Part shown: in pieces, positions 35,403-43,923 of the stretch | Layout of the letters: the number at the start of each line of letters is the position of its first letter | Numbering within the stretch: position 1 is the first letter of the stretch | Source of the DNA: Deltaproteobacteria bacterium | GTDB taxonomy: Bacteria; Myxococcota_A; UBA9160; SZUA-336 | NCBI GenBank assembly: GCA_029261925.1 | Contig: JAJDAJ010000091.1 | Location: 1 to 64,000, forward strand | Length of the DNA stretch: 64,000 nt | Reading direction: 5' to 3' | Notes under the pieces: generated by a model | Told to the model about the DNA's origin: nothing | The model's database searches: none | Seen by the model: only the letters and a program-made list of their open reading frames with translations | Position numbers and translations under genes: made by a program

Positions 35403-37394
35403 TCAGATCCGGCGCGACAGGACGTGCGCGTCGAAGATCGCGCGGTCGATGGTGCGCACGGCGACGGCGTCGCCGACCCGCGCCACGCGCTCGACCCGGT
35501 CGCGCAGCACCCAGTACAGCTCGTCGGCCGGCAGGCCGTGCGTGCGGATGATCACGTGGTCGGCCTTCAGCGTGCGGCCCGGCCCGCCGAGCAGGTCGAC
35601 CAGCTCGACCTGGCCGGGATCGATGCGCGCGATCCCCGTGCTCGGACACCACGTCGTCCCCGCCGCGATCGCTCGCGGCAGCGCCGCCGCCGCGGTCTCG
35701 GCGTCGAGATTCGCGGGCGACGGCAGCGGCATGGCCAGGGTCACCTCGCAGCCGCGCGTCGCCAGAAGCTCCGCCAGGCCGATGCCCTCGATGTGTCCCA
35801 CGACGTCGAGGATCACCACGCGCGGTCCGAGCTCGTCGGCGCGTCGGAGCGCCTGCTCGTGGTCGAGCACGAAGTCGGCGTCGGACCCCGGCACGGGCAT
35901 GGCGTGCCACTTGGCCCGCCCCGTCTTCGTGGCCCGGCCCCCGGTGGCGATCACCACGGTGTCGGGCACCAGCGCCAGCACGGAGTCCGGCGTGGCCCCG
36001 GTCCCGGGGCGCAGGTCCACGCCGCGTCGCTCGCACTCGCCGATGCGCCAGTCCGCGAAGCTCGCCACCTCGGCGCGGCCGGGCAGCGCCTGTGCCAGCC
36101 GGACCTTGCCGCCGAGCTCCGGCTCGCGCTCGAGCAGGATCACGTCGTGACCCCGCGCCGCGGCGACCCAGGCCGCCTCGAGACCGCCGGGTCCGCCGCC
36201 GACCACGACCACGCGGCCGGGCTCGTCGGCCGGAGCGAGCGTACCCGTGCCGAGCTCGGCCTCGCGTCCCACGGCCGGGTTCTGCACGCAGGTGATCGGC
36301 CAGCCCGCGGTGAGGTTGCCGTAGCAGCCCTGGTTGGTCGCGGAGCAGAGACGGATCGTCGAGGCCTCCCCCGCGCGCGCCTTGGCCGCCCAGTCGGGAT
36401 CCGCGATCTGCGCGCGCACCACGTTGACGGCGTCGGCGTCCCCGCGCTCCAGGATCGCCTCGGCCTGCTCGGGCGTGGCGATGCGATGCACCGCGAACAC
36501 GGGGATCTCGCGCACGCGCCGCTTCTGGGCGGCCGCCGTGTAGGTGGCGCAGCCGGGCTCGGCGTAGAGCGTGCGCACCTGGCCGATGCCCGACGCCCCG
36601 ATGCTCACGTCGAGGAAGTCCACCAGGCCCAGCTGCTCGAGGCGCGCCCCGATCTCGGCCGACTCCTCGGGGCCGATCCCGGCCGCGCCCGCCTCCTCGT
36701 CGCCGACCAGGCGCAGGCCCACCGCCACCGACGGCCCGACGCGCTCGCGCACCGCCGAGAGCACCTCGACCGCGAAGCGCATGCGGTTCTCGAGCGAGCC
36801 CCCGTACTCGTCCGTGCGCAGGTTGCTCTTCGGCGAGAGGAACTCGTGGATCAGGTAGCCGTGCGCGCCGTGGATCTCGATGCCCTCGAACCCGCCCTGC
36901 ACGGCGTGGCCCGCCGAGATCGCGAAGTGGTGCACGAGCTCGCGGATCTCGTGCTTCTCGAGCGGCTTCGGTGCCTCGGTGAAATTGGGAACGTGCGAGG
37001 GTGCCAGCACGGGCAGCTTCGACCACGGACCCTGGTTCACGCCGCCGTTGTGCGCCAGCTGCACGAAGGGAAGCGCGCCGTGCTCCCGCACCCGCGAGCT
37101 CACCTGCTCGAAGTGCCCGATCGCCTCCTCGAGCCAGGCCGCCGCGTTGTTCGACATCTGGTAGGCGGTGGTCGGGTGGACCTGCGTCTGGCCCATGATC
37201 ACGATCCCGGCGCCGCCGCGCGCGCGCTCTCCCAGGTAGCGTCCGATGCGCTCGCCGTAGAAGCCCGGCTCGCCGAAGCTCCGCGCGGGCTCGCTGAACA
37301 TGGTGAAGTGCGCGCCGAAGATCACCCGGTTGCGCGAGCGCAGCGGTCCGATCTCGAGCGGAGAGAAGAGCAGCGGGAAGCTCATGCCGTCCAT
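35403..37394 (-). CDS. 2,4-dienoyl-CoA reductase/old-yellow-enzyme-type flavin oxidoreductase lacking one cluster cysteine
   Basis: The 663-residue protein has an N-terminal FMN TIM barrel (about 1-340) with IEIHGAHGYLIHEFLSPKSNLRTDEYGGS, then a C-terminal FAD/NAD(P) domain with VVVGGGPGGLEAAWVAAARGH. It is the layout of bacterial 2,4-dienoyl-CoA reductase and trimethylamine dehydrogenase. Between the domains the [4Fe-4S] ligands should be four cysteines spaced 3, 4 and 12. Here they are Cys350, Thr353, Cys357 and Cys369: the second ligand is Thr (codon ACC). It is divergent from a crotonase-family gene, fitting fatty-acid or steroid-like degradation. The substrate is not known. Confidence 0.85.
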   Translation of the reverse strand: MDGMSFPLLFSPLEIGPLRSRNRVIFGAHFTMFSEPARSFGEPGFYGERIGRYLGERARGGAGIVIMGQTQVHPTTAYQMSNNAAAWLEEAIGHFEQVSSRVREHGALPFVQLAHNGGVNQGPWSKLPVLAPSHVPNFTEAPKPLEKHEIRELVHHFAISAGHAVQGGFEGIEIHGAHGYLIHEFLSPKSNLRTDEYGGSLENRMRFAVEVLSAVRERVGPSVAVGLRLVGDEEAGAAGIGPEESAEIGARLEQLGLVDFLDVSIGASGIGQVRTLYAEPGCATYTAAAQKRRVREIPVFAVHRIATPEQAEAILERGDADAVNVVRAQIADPDWAAKARAGEASTIRLCSATNQGCYGNLTAGWPITCVQNPAVGREAELGTGTLAPADEPGRVVVVGGGPGGLEAAWVAAARGHDVILLEREPELGGKVRLAQALPGRAEVASFADWRIGECERRGVDLRPGTGATPDSVLALVPDTVVIATGGRATKTGRAKWHAMPVPGSDADFVLDHEQALRRADELGPRVVILDVVGHIEGIGLAELLATRGCEVTLAMPLPSPANLDAETAAAALPRAIAAGTTWCPSTGIARIDPGQVELVDLLGGPGRTLKADHVIIRTHGLPADELYWVLRDRVERVARVGDAVAVRTIDRAIFDAHVLSRRI

Positions 37395-37420
37395 GATACC
37401 GCCGTGCTAGCCTCGGCAGG

Positions 37421-38089
37421 GTGATCGAGCTGACGCGCGAGGGCCCCGTCCTCGTCCTGCGGATGGACGCGGACGAGAATCGCTTTCACCCGGACTTCAT
37501 CCGGCGCTTCGCCGCGGCGCTCGACGAGATCGAGGGCGTCGAGGGACCGGCGGCCCTGGTCAGCGTGGGCAGCGGGAAGTTCTACTCCAACGGCCTCGAC
37601 GTCGAGTGGATGAGCGCGCACCACGGCGAGCTGGCCGGCTACCTGCGCAGCGCGCTGGCGCTGCTCGCACGCGTGCTCACGCTGCCCATGCCCACCGTCG
37701 CGGCAGTGAACGGCCACGCCTTCGGCCTGGGGGGCCAGCTCGTGGTCGCGCACGATCGCGCGATCATGCGCCGCGAGCGCGGCTACTGGTGCATGCCCGA
37801 GATCGACATGCGCGCGCGCCTGCACCCCGGAATGACCGCGCTGATCCAGGCGCGGATTCCCGCGCGCACCGCGCACGAGTCGATCGTCAGCGGGCAGCGC
37901 TACACGGCCGGCCAGGCGCTCGTGGCCGGGGTGGTCGACGAGGTCGCCGACGCGGACGAGGTGCTTCCGCGCGCACTGGCCTGGGCGAGCGAGCTCGCGC
38001 CGAAGGCGCACCCGGTCATGCGCGAGCTCAAGCGCGACCTGTACCCGCAGGTGCTGGCGGCGCTGGAGAAGGACCTGGAGCGGGCCTGA
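37421..38089 (+). CDS. Enoyl-CoA hydratase/isomerase family protein (short)
   Basis: The 222-residue crotonase-family protein is shorter than usual (about 260) and resembles the enoyl-CoA delta-isomerase type. It has SNGLDVEWM near residue 50, AAVNGHAFGLGGQLVVAHDRAIM near 95-120 and WCMPEIDMRARL after it. The C-terminal helix region is brief. The start is GTG 37421, 26 bases from the divergent reductase start. Together with that reductase it could process unsaturated acyl-CoAs. Exact reaction unknown. Confidence 0.82.
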   Translation: MIELTREGPVLVLRMDADENRFHPDFIRRFAAALDEIEGVEGPAALVSVGSGKFYSNGLDVEWMSAHHGELAGYLRSALALLARVLTLPMPTVAAVNGHAFGLGGQLVVAHDRAIMRRERGYWCMPEIDMRARLHPGMTALIQARIPARTAHESIVSGQRYTAGQALVAGVVDEVADADEVLPRALAWASELAPKAHPVMRELKRDLYPQVLAALEKDLERA

Positions 38090-38090
38090 G

Positions 38091-38119
38091 CGGAGCGGTC
38101 CGCCGACCCGGCCGCTCCG
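38091..38119 (+). terminator. Hairpin after the short crotonase gene, possible terminator
   Basis: Arms CGGAGCGG (38091-38098) and CCGCTCCG (38112-38119) pair perfectly with a 13-base loop, starting two bases past the stop codon. There is no U-tract. Confidence 0.4.
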
Positions 38120-38149
38120 GACCTGCCCGCTGGTCCATACTTCCGGGCC

Positions 38150-40360
38150 ATGAGGGCATCGAGGGGGTGGGGTACCCGGCTGCTGGTCGCGGCGGCCGGG
38201 CTGCTCGCGGGCTGTGGTCAGGGCGATTCATGGCGTGCAAGCATCGCGGGCGAGGCCAGACCGGCGCAGGAGGTCGCCGCGAGCGACGCACGCGGCCGCG
38301 CCGCCGCGAGCGCCATCGGCGTCGAGGCCGCGCCGGCGGGCGCGACGATCCTCTTCGGCGACCTGCACGTGCACACCAGCTACTCCTGGGACGGCTGGCT
38401 GATGTCGCTGCCCCTGTTCGGCGGCGAGGGCGGCCACCCTCCGGCCGACGCCTGTGACTTCGCGCGGCACTGCTCGGCGCTGGACTTCTACGCGATCACG
38501 GAGCACGCGGAGTCGCTGCTCCCGGAGCACTGGAGCCGGGTGAAGGACAGCGTGCGCCAGTGCAACGCGCGCGCGGGTGACGCCGGCGCTCCCGACCTGG
38601 TGGCGTTCACGGGATTCGAGTGGACCCAGGCCGGCGAGACGCCCGAGGAGCACTACGGCCACCGCTGCGTGATCTTCCCGGAGACCGACGACGCCGGGCT
38701 GCCGCTGCGGCCGATCGCCGCGGCCAATCGCGCGCGGGGCTACCTGGCCATGAGCGAGATGTTCCGCAGGGTGCGCTGGTCGCAGCCCGCGCACTTCGGG
38801 GAGTACCAGGTGACGGTCCAGCACCTGGAGGCGCTCGCGGCCCTGCCGGGATGCCGCGAGGACGTGCCGTCGAGCGAGCTCGACGCCGCCTGCCTGGAGA
38901 TCGCACACACGCCCGCCGAGCTGCACCGCAAGCTCGACGAGCAGGGCCTCGAGGCGCTGGACATCCCGCACGGCACCTCGTGGGGCGTGTACACGCCGGC
39001 GACCACGAGCATCGACAAGCACCTCGAGGCGCGGCACTTCGACCCGCGGCGGCAGCGCGCGATCGAGGTCATGTCGGGGCATGGCAGCTCCGAGGAGTAC
39101 CGCGCCTGGCGTCACGTCGAGACCACGGCCGGGGGCGAGCGGGTCTGCCCCGAACCCAGCGCCGACTTCCTGCCCTGCTGCTGGCAGGCCGGCGAGATCA
39201 TGCGCTCGCGCTGCGGGGATCTGCCGGACGACGAGTGCGAGCGACGCGTGGAGCTGGCGCGGCGCTACGCGGCCGGGGCCCAGGTGAACCCGACCGCCGT
39301 GTTCCCCGATGCACCTGCCGGGGCCTGGCTGGACTGCGGGCAGTGCCGCGACTGCTTCAAGCCGACGTTCACGCAGCGGCCGCTCGAGACGGTGCAGTAC
39401 GCGATGGCGCTGTCGAACTTCGACGAGCCCGGGCCCGACGGGAGCCCGCTGCGCTTCGAGTACGGCTTCATCGGATCCAGCGACATCCACGATGCGCGCG
39501 CGGGCGTCGGCTACAAGCAGCACGACGTGTCCCTGGTGACCGACGGCGGGGCCTGGCCCGAGGCGCTCACGCGCGCCGCGGGCGACGCTGTCGCGGGCGT
39601 CGATCCGCAGATGCCGCAGCGGCCGGGCTCGGCGCCGACCGGCCTCACCGGAAACGACCCGCGCACGCGCGACTTCCTCTACTCGAGCGGTCTCGCCGCC
39701 GTGCACGCCCGCGGGCGCACGCGCGAGGCGATCTGGGACGCGCTGCAGCGCCGCGAGGTGTACGGCACCAGCGGCCCGCGCATCCTGCTCTGGTTCGACC
39801 TGCTCTCCGAGGACGGCAGCCGTCTGCCCATGGGCTCGCAGCGCGTGCTGGCGGACGGCATCCCGCGCCTCGAGGTGCGCGCGGTGGGCTCGCTCGAGCA
39901 GCGCCCCGGCTGTCCGGAGTCCGCGACCGCGGCGCTGGGGACCGAGCGTCTCGACTGGCTCTGCCGCGGCGAGTGCTACCACCCCGGAGAGCGCCGGCGG
40001 CGCATCGAGCGCATCGAGGTCGTGCGCATCCGGCGCCAGCGACACGCGGGCGAGCCGGTCGATGCGCTGATCGACGACCCCTGGCGCAGCGTCGAATGCC
40101 CGCCCGACCCCGCGGGCTGCGTCGCGGAGCTCGAGGATCCCGAATTCGCGACCGACGACCACGACGTGCTGTACTACGCCCGGGTCCTCGAGGAGCCGTC
40201 GATGGCGGTCCAGGGGCGTCCGCTCGCGCCCGAGCGCGACGCGGCGGGCAACGTGGTCGACATCACGCTCTGCGGCGACCCCGCGCTGGGCCCCGACTGC
40301 CTGGGCGAGGTGCGCGAGCGCGCCTGGTCGTCGCCGATCTTCGTGAGCCGGGCGCGCTGA
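38150..40360 (+). CDS. DUF3604 domain lipoprotein
   Basis: The 736-residue protein starts with a lipoprotein signal (LLAGC lipobox, Cys about residue 23). It then matches DUF3604, a PHP-like metal-binding family common in deltaproteobacterial-type and marine genomes: FGDLHVHTSYSWDG near residue 70, ITEHAE near 115, IPHGTSWGVYTP in the middle and FIGSSDIHDARAGVGYK later, each supplying likely metal ligands. The family is thought to be hydrolytic but activity is not established. A CATACT hexamer ends only eight bases before the ATG, suggesting a near-leaderless mRNA. Confidence 0.83.
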   Translation: MRASRGWGTRLLVAAAGLLAGCGQGDSWRASIAGEARPAQEVAASDARGRAAASAIGVEAAPAGATILFGDLHVHTSYSWDGWLMSLPLFGGEGGHPPADACDFARHCSALDFYAITEHAESLLPEHWSRVKDSVRQCNARAGDAGAPDLVAFTGFEWTQAGETPEEHYGHRCVIFPETDDAGLPLRPIAAANRARGYLAMSEMFRRVRWSQPAHFGEYQVTVQHLEALAALPGCREDVPSSELDAACLEIAHTPAELHRKLDEQGLEALDIPHGTSWGVYTPATTSIDKHLEARHFDPRRQRAIEVMSGHGSSEEYRAWRHVETTAGGERVCPEPSADFLPCCWQAGEIMRSRCGDLPDDECERRVELARRYAAGAQVNPTAVFPDAPAGAWLDCGQCRDCFKPTFTQRPLETVQYAMALSNFDEPGPDGSPLRFEYGFIGSSDIHDARAGVGYKQHDVSLVTDGGAWPEALTRAAGDAVAGVDPQMPQRPGSAPTGLTGNDPRTRDFLYSSGLAAVHARGRTREAIWDALQRREVYGTSGPRILLWFDLLSEDGSRLPMGSQRVLADGIPRLEVRAVGSLEQRPGCPESATAALGTERLDWLCRGECYHPGERRRRIERIEVVRIRRQRHAGEPVDALIDDPWRSVECPPDPAGCVAELEDPEFATDDHDVLYYARVLEEPSMAVQGRPLAPERDAAGNVVDITLCGDPALGPDCLGEVRERAWSSPIFVSRAR

Positions 40361-40403
40361 GATCCGGACGTCGACGGGGTAGGATGAGCGCGGAGGATCG
40401 GAC

Positions 40404-41282
40404 ATGGACGGCAACAAGCTGATCATCGAGGCGGCCATCAACGAGCAGGCCGATCGCGACGTCAATCCGTTCGTTCCCTACTCCCCCGAGGAGATCGCCG
40501 TCGATGCGCTCGCGGCCGCGCGCGCCGGCGCCGCCATCGTGCACTTCCACGCGCGCGATCCCGACACGGGCGAGCTCCTGCATCCGGGCATCGAGCCGTA
40601 TCGCGAGGCCATGCGGCTGATCCGCAAGGAGGCGCCGGACCTGCTGCTGTACCCCACGTACGGCTTCTCGCCGACCCCGCAGCAGCGCTTCGCCCACCTC
40701 GAGGAGCTGGCGGCCGATCCCGACGTCCGCCTCGACTTCGCGACCATCGACCCCGGAGCGGTCGCCTACGGCCACTACGACGAGGCATCCGGCGGCTGGG
40801 TCAACGACTTCGTGATGAGCGTGACCCACGCCGAGGCCCAGCACTTCTTCGAGCTATGCAAGCGGCACCGGATCCTGCACAGCATCACCGTGCGCGAGCC
40901 GGGCCAGGTGCGACATGCCGCGCAGTATCACGCGCAGGGCTGGACGCCGGCACCGCTGCTGCTCAAGATCACCTTCAGCGACAGCCCCGCCTTCGGCCTG
41001 CCGCCCTGCGCCGAGGGGATCGCCGTGCTCACCAGTCCCCTGGTGACGGGGGGCCTGCCCGTCGAGTGGATGACGTACGTCGAGGGCCCGAGCCACGACC
41101 GGATGAATGCGCTGGCCGTGGCCTCGGGCGGGCACGTGCGCACCGGTCTGGGCGACAACCCGCTGATCGAGGGCAAGCGCATGACCAACGCCGAGCAGGT
41201 CGAGCGCGTGGTCGAGCTGGCCACGCGCATGGGCCGCGAGATCGCGACACCCGCAGACGTGCGCGCGCTGCTGGCTCCCTGA
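40404..41282 (+). CDS. Beta-keto acid cleavage enzyme (BKACE/DUF849 family)
   Basis: The 292-residue TIM-barrel protein belongs to the BKACE family, whose founding member Kce cleaves 3-keto-5-aminohexanoate with acetyl-CoA. It has the zinc-ligand motif IVHFHARDPDTGEL (His47 and His49). Other family members use different beta-keto acids, so the substrate is open. GCGGAGGATCG forms a good ribosome site before ATG 40404, and a TAGGAT hexamer at 40380-40385 may be the -10. It is convergent with the gene at 41303. Confidence 0.86.
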   Translation: MDGNKLIIEAAINEQADRDVNPFVPYSPEEIAVDALAAARAGAAIVHFHARDPDTGELLHPGIEPYREAMRLIRKEAPDLLLYPTYGFSPTPQQRFAHLEELAADPDVRLDFATIDPGAVAYGHYDEASGGWVNDFVMSVTHAEAQHFFELCKRHRILHSITVREPGQVRHAAQYHAQGWTPAPLLLKITFSDSPAFGLPPCAEGIAVLTSPLVTGGLPVEWMTYVEGPSHDRMNALAVASGGHVRTGLGDNPLIEGKRMTNAEQVERVVELATRMGREIATPADVRALLAP

Positions 41283-41302
41283 ACGGGCGTCCCGGGCGGG
41301 CG

Positions 41303-41770
41303 TCAGTCCGCGTACACGCTGTCCGACGGGATCCCCGGCTCGAGCCCGACGAGCTCGATGGTCGCGCAGCGGAAGCTCGCGCCCATCCCGTACGCCGGCT
41401 CGAACTCGACGCGCCAGGCGGGCACCCCCGCGCTGTGGGGAAGCACGCCGTCGCGACGCACACGCAGGTTCATGATCGCGTTCTGGCCGTTGAATCCGGA
41501 GAGCTCCAGCTCGCGCACGCTGCCGAAGCGCAGGGTCGCCAGGTGGTGGTCGTGCCAGCTGACTCCCGTCGCGCGCTCCGGGGCGCGTCGGCCCATGAAC
41601 AGGTGGATGCGGGCGAGCAGCACCGGCCCCTCGTACGCGTCGCGTCCGAGGCGCTCGAGGCGCAGGTCCACGATCTCCGAGTCGTGGAACGACGGCCAGA
41701 CGCCGAAGGTCTCGACCAGGCGCGCGGCACCGACCAGGATCTGGCGCAGCGGATCGTCGTCGGTGCTCAC
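41303..41770 (-). CDS. Imm50-like small protein
   Basis: The 155-residue soluble protein contains WPSFHDSEIVDLRLERL near residue 25 and a following beta-rich part with HDHHLATLRF. This FHD(A/S)E pattern is characteristic of the Imm50 family of predicted polymorphic-toxin immunity proteins, which is also common outside toxin loci. The start is GTG, overlapping the stop of the VWA gene (GTGA), so it is translationally coupled to it. No toxin gene is visible nearby, so an immunity role is doubtful here. Confidence 0.6.
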   Translation of the reverse strand: MSTDDDPLRQILVGAARLVETFGVWPSFHDSEIVDLRLERLGRDAYEGPVLLARIHLFMGRRAPERATGVSWHDHHLATLRFGSVRELELSGFNGQNAIMNLRVRRDGVLPHSAGVPAWRVEFEPAYGMGASFRCATIELVGLEPGIPSDSVYAD

Positions 41771-42978
41771 GGCTCCTGCGGAACCTCGTCGCCGGTCCCG
41801 TCCGGCTCCTGCACGGTGATCTCGAGCGTGCGCTGCACGGCCCGCTGGCGTCGCCGCCGGGCCTCGGCGGCGAGCTCCGTCTCGCGCGTGCGCTCGCGCA
41901 GCGCGTCGAGAAGCGCACGCGCTCGCCCGCCGTCGTCGGGGATCTTCTCGAAGTGCACGCGGCGCTCGACGATCGCCTCGGCACCCGATTCGGCACGCGC
42001 GCGGATACGCAGCAGGTTCTCGCCCTCCTGCAGCGGCACGTAGCCGTCGAAGCTGCCGTCGGGGAAGATGCGCACGGCGCGCGCCCGGTCGCTCGTGGTC
42101 CGGTTCTCGATCGAGACGTCGGCCAGACGCGTCAGGCTCATGTGCGGCACGAAGTCGAGCACGTCGCCCGGTCGCTCGACCAGGAGCAGCTCGCCGCCGT
42201 TGGCCTCCGTCAGCGCGCTGAACACGCCCGGATCGCTGACCACGACGGGGCCCATGGCGAACGCGTAGATGCGGGCGCTCGCGCGTGCGGCGTGCCGCGC
42301 CGCGCGCAGGCTCGCCTTCTCGGCCGTGAGCTGGGGCACCGGCCGGTTGGGGATCCCGTCGGAGAGCAGGATGATCGAGCGCTGGCGCCGCGTGCCGCTC
42401 GCCGGCGCGCGCTCGAGCATCTCGACCGCCGCCACCAGCGCCCCGTAGAAGTAGGTGCCGTCCTGGATCGGCCGGCCCGGCAGCGCGGCGAGGTGGCGCA
42501 CCAGCTCCGACCTCGGGGCTCCGAGCTCGGCCAGGATCCGCTCCGCGCCGCCGAAGACCACCAGGCCCAGGCGCGTGCGCCCGGCATCGAGCCGGTCGAC
42601 CAGGCGACGCGCCGCCATGACCTGTGCCTGGGCGATCGAGTCATCGGGATCGGTCTCGCGCTGCACATTTTGACCGCGGATCTCCGTGCGGAACAGGTCG
42701 CCGACCACCTGGTCGCCGTCGACGTCGGCACCCGACGGCTTCCAGGTGCTTCCCGAGAGGTCGATCACGACCACCACGTCGTGCTCGCCGGGCAGGCCGG
42801 TACCCGCGGCACCCCGCACCTCGACCAGCCCGAACGGCTCGCGCACCCATGACTCGGGCCCGGGCGCATCGATCTGTGTCCACACGTGCTCGGCACGCGC
42901 TGTCGGCGTCGCGGCCAGCAGCAGCCCCAGGGCCGCCGCCCGGGAGAGCACGGCGCGGGCGCAGGGGGCTGGGCGCAT
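41767..42978 (-). CDS. Secreted von Willebrand factor A (VWA) domain protein
   Basis: The 403-residue protein has a signal peptide (about 29 residues) and a VWA domain (about 60-270). The MIDAS metal motif DLSGST is intact, and SIILLSDGIPNRP supplies the third MIDAS loop; a middle segment with QVMAARRLVDRL and LGLVVFGG is typical. A C-terminal beta-sandwich-like part (about 275-360) precedes an Arg/Glu-rich end that may form a coil. VWA proteins bind other proteins through a bound metal. The partner is unknown. It is upstream of and coupled to the Imm50-like gene. Confidence 0.8.
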   Translation of the reverse strand: MRPAPCARAVLSRAAALGLLLAATPTARAEHVWTQIDAPGPESWVREPFGLVEVRGAAGTGLPGEHDVVVVIDLSGSTWKPSGADVDGDQVVGDLFRTEIRGQNVQRETDPDDSIAQAQVMAARRLVDRLDAGRTRLGLVVFGGAERILAELGAPRSELVRHLAALPGRPIQDGTYFYGALVAAVEMLERAPASGTRRQRSIILLSDGIPNRPVPQLTAEKASLRAARHAARASARIYAFAMGPVVVSDPGVFSALTEANGGELLLVERPGDVLDFVPHMSLTRLADVSIENRTTSDRARAVRIFPDGSFDGYVPLQEGENLLRIRARAESGAEAIVERRVHFEKIPDDGGRARALLDALRERTRETELAAEARRRRQRAVQRTLEITVQEPDGTGDEVPQEP

Positions 42979-42995
42979 GCCTCGGACTCGCGAGC

Positions 42996-43838
42996 CTAAC
43001 CCCGGGCCCGGGCGAGCTCGCGGCGTCCGGCCTCGCCCGCGCGACGGCCGACCTCTGCGGGTGGCAGCGCCTGCAGCTCCTTGGAGAACGTCTCCACGCC
43101 GATCGGCGCGGTCACGCCCATCTCGTCGAGCACGCGGATCACCTCGGCCACGGGCAGATCGCCTTCGCCGGGCAGCAGGCGAGCCTCCATGGTCTCGCGC
43201 AGGATGTCCCCGGGACCGACCCGCGGGGCACCGTTGATCTGCACGCTGCCGATGCGCTCCGGGGGGATCGCCCGCAGCTGGTCGTGATCGAACGGGCCCC
43301 GGTAGTGATGCCAGGTGTCGACCAGCACCGTCGCGTTCTCGCGACCGGAGCGGCGCACGATCTCCCAGGCCGTGGCGGCGTCGCGCACGCCGGACCAGGG
43401 CAGGAACTCGAGCGTCACCAGCAGGCCGTGCTCGCGCGCGCGGTCCGCCACGCCGGCGATCGCCTCGGCGGCCTCGTCGAGATCGATGCTCTGCCCGAAG
43501 CCCTGCGCCAGGTTGAGCGAGCGGGCCCCGAGGCCCGCGGCGAGCTCGTAGAAGACCGGCTCGTCGGCGGGCTGCATCAGCGCTTCCTTCCGCGCGCGCT
43601 CGGCGTCCGCGGGCAGCCAGGTGAGCAGGCAGTCGAGGTCGGCGACCACCAGCCCGGCGTCGTCGAGCAGCCTGCGCATGTCGGCGTAGTCGAGGCCCCG
43701 GGCGCGCGCCCGTGCGACGTCCTCGGGCCAGACCGTGATGCCGCCAAATCCCCCGGCGACCGCGGCCTCGATCATCTCCGGCAGCCCCGCCTGCAGCAGG
43801 GTGCCCGAGCAGAGCACGAGATCGTCCGGCGCCAGCAA
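42996..43838 (-). CDS. Sugar phosphate isomerase/epimerase-like TIM barrel
   Basis: The 280-residue protein resembles the xylose-isomerase-like TIM barrel family (IolE/hydroxypyruvate isomerase type). It has GGFGGITVWPEDVARA near the N-terminus, LVTLEFLPW in the middle (metal-ligand Glu), VLVDTWHHYRG (Asp and His ligands) and GVETFSKELQALP at the end. I chose the TTG at 43836-43838 because AGGAGG lies eight bases upstream. A longer TTG start at 43898 lacks such a site and would overlap the promoter of the next gene. Substrate unknown. Confidence 0.75.
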   Translation of the reverse strand: MLAPDDLVLCSGTLLQAGLPEMIEAAVAGGFGGITVWPEDVARARARGLDYADMRRLLDDAGLVVADLDCLLTWLPADAERARKEALMQPADEPVFYELAAGLGARSLNLAQGFGQSIDLDEAAEAIAGVADRAREHGLLVTLEFLPWSGVRDAATAWEIVRRSGRENATVLVDTWHHYRGPFDHDQLRAIPPERIGSVQINGAPRVGPGDILRETMEARLLPGEGDLPVAEVIRVLDEMGVTAPIGVETFSKELQALPPAEVGRRAGEAGRRELARARG

Positions 43839-43923
43839 TTCGCGATCCTCCTGCCCCGCACGCTGCAGGCTGGGGCAGCGCGCGTCAAGCGCACACAAAT
43901 GCTAGAAGTGCCCCGGGAGACAG

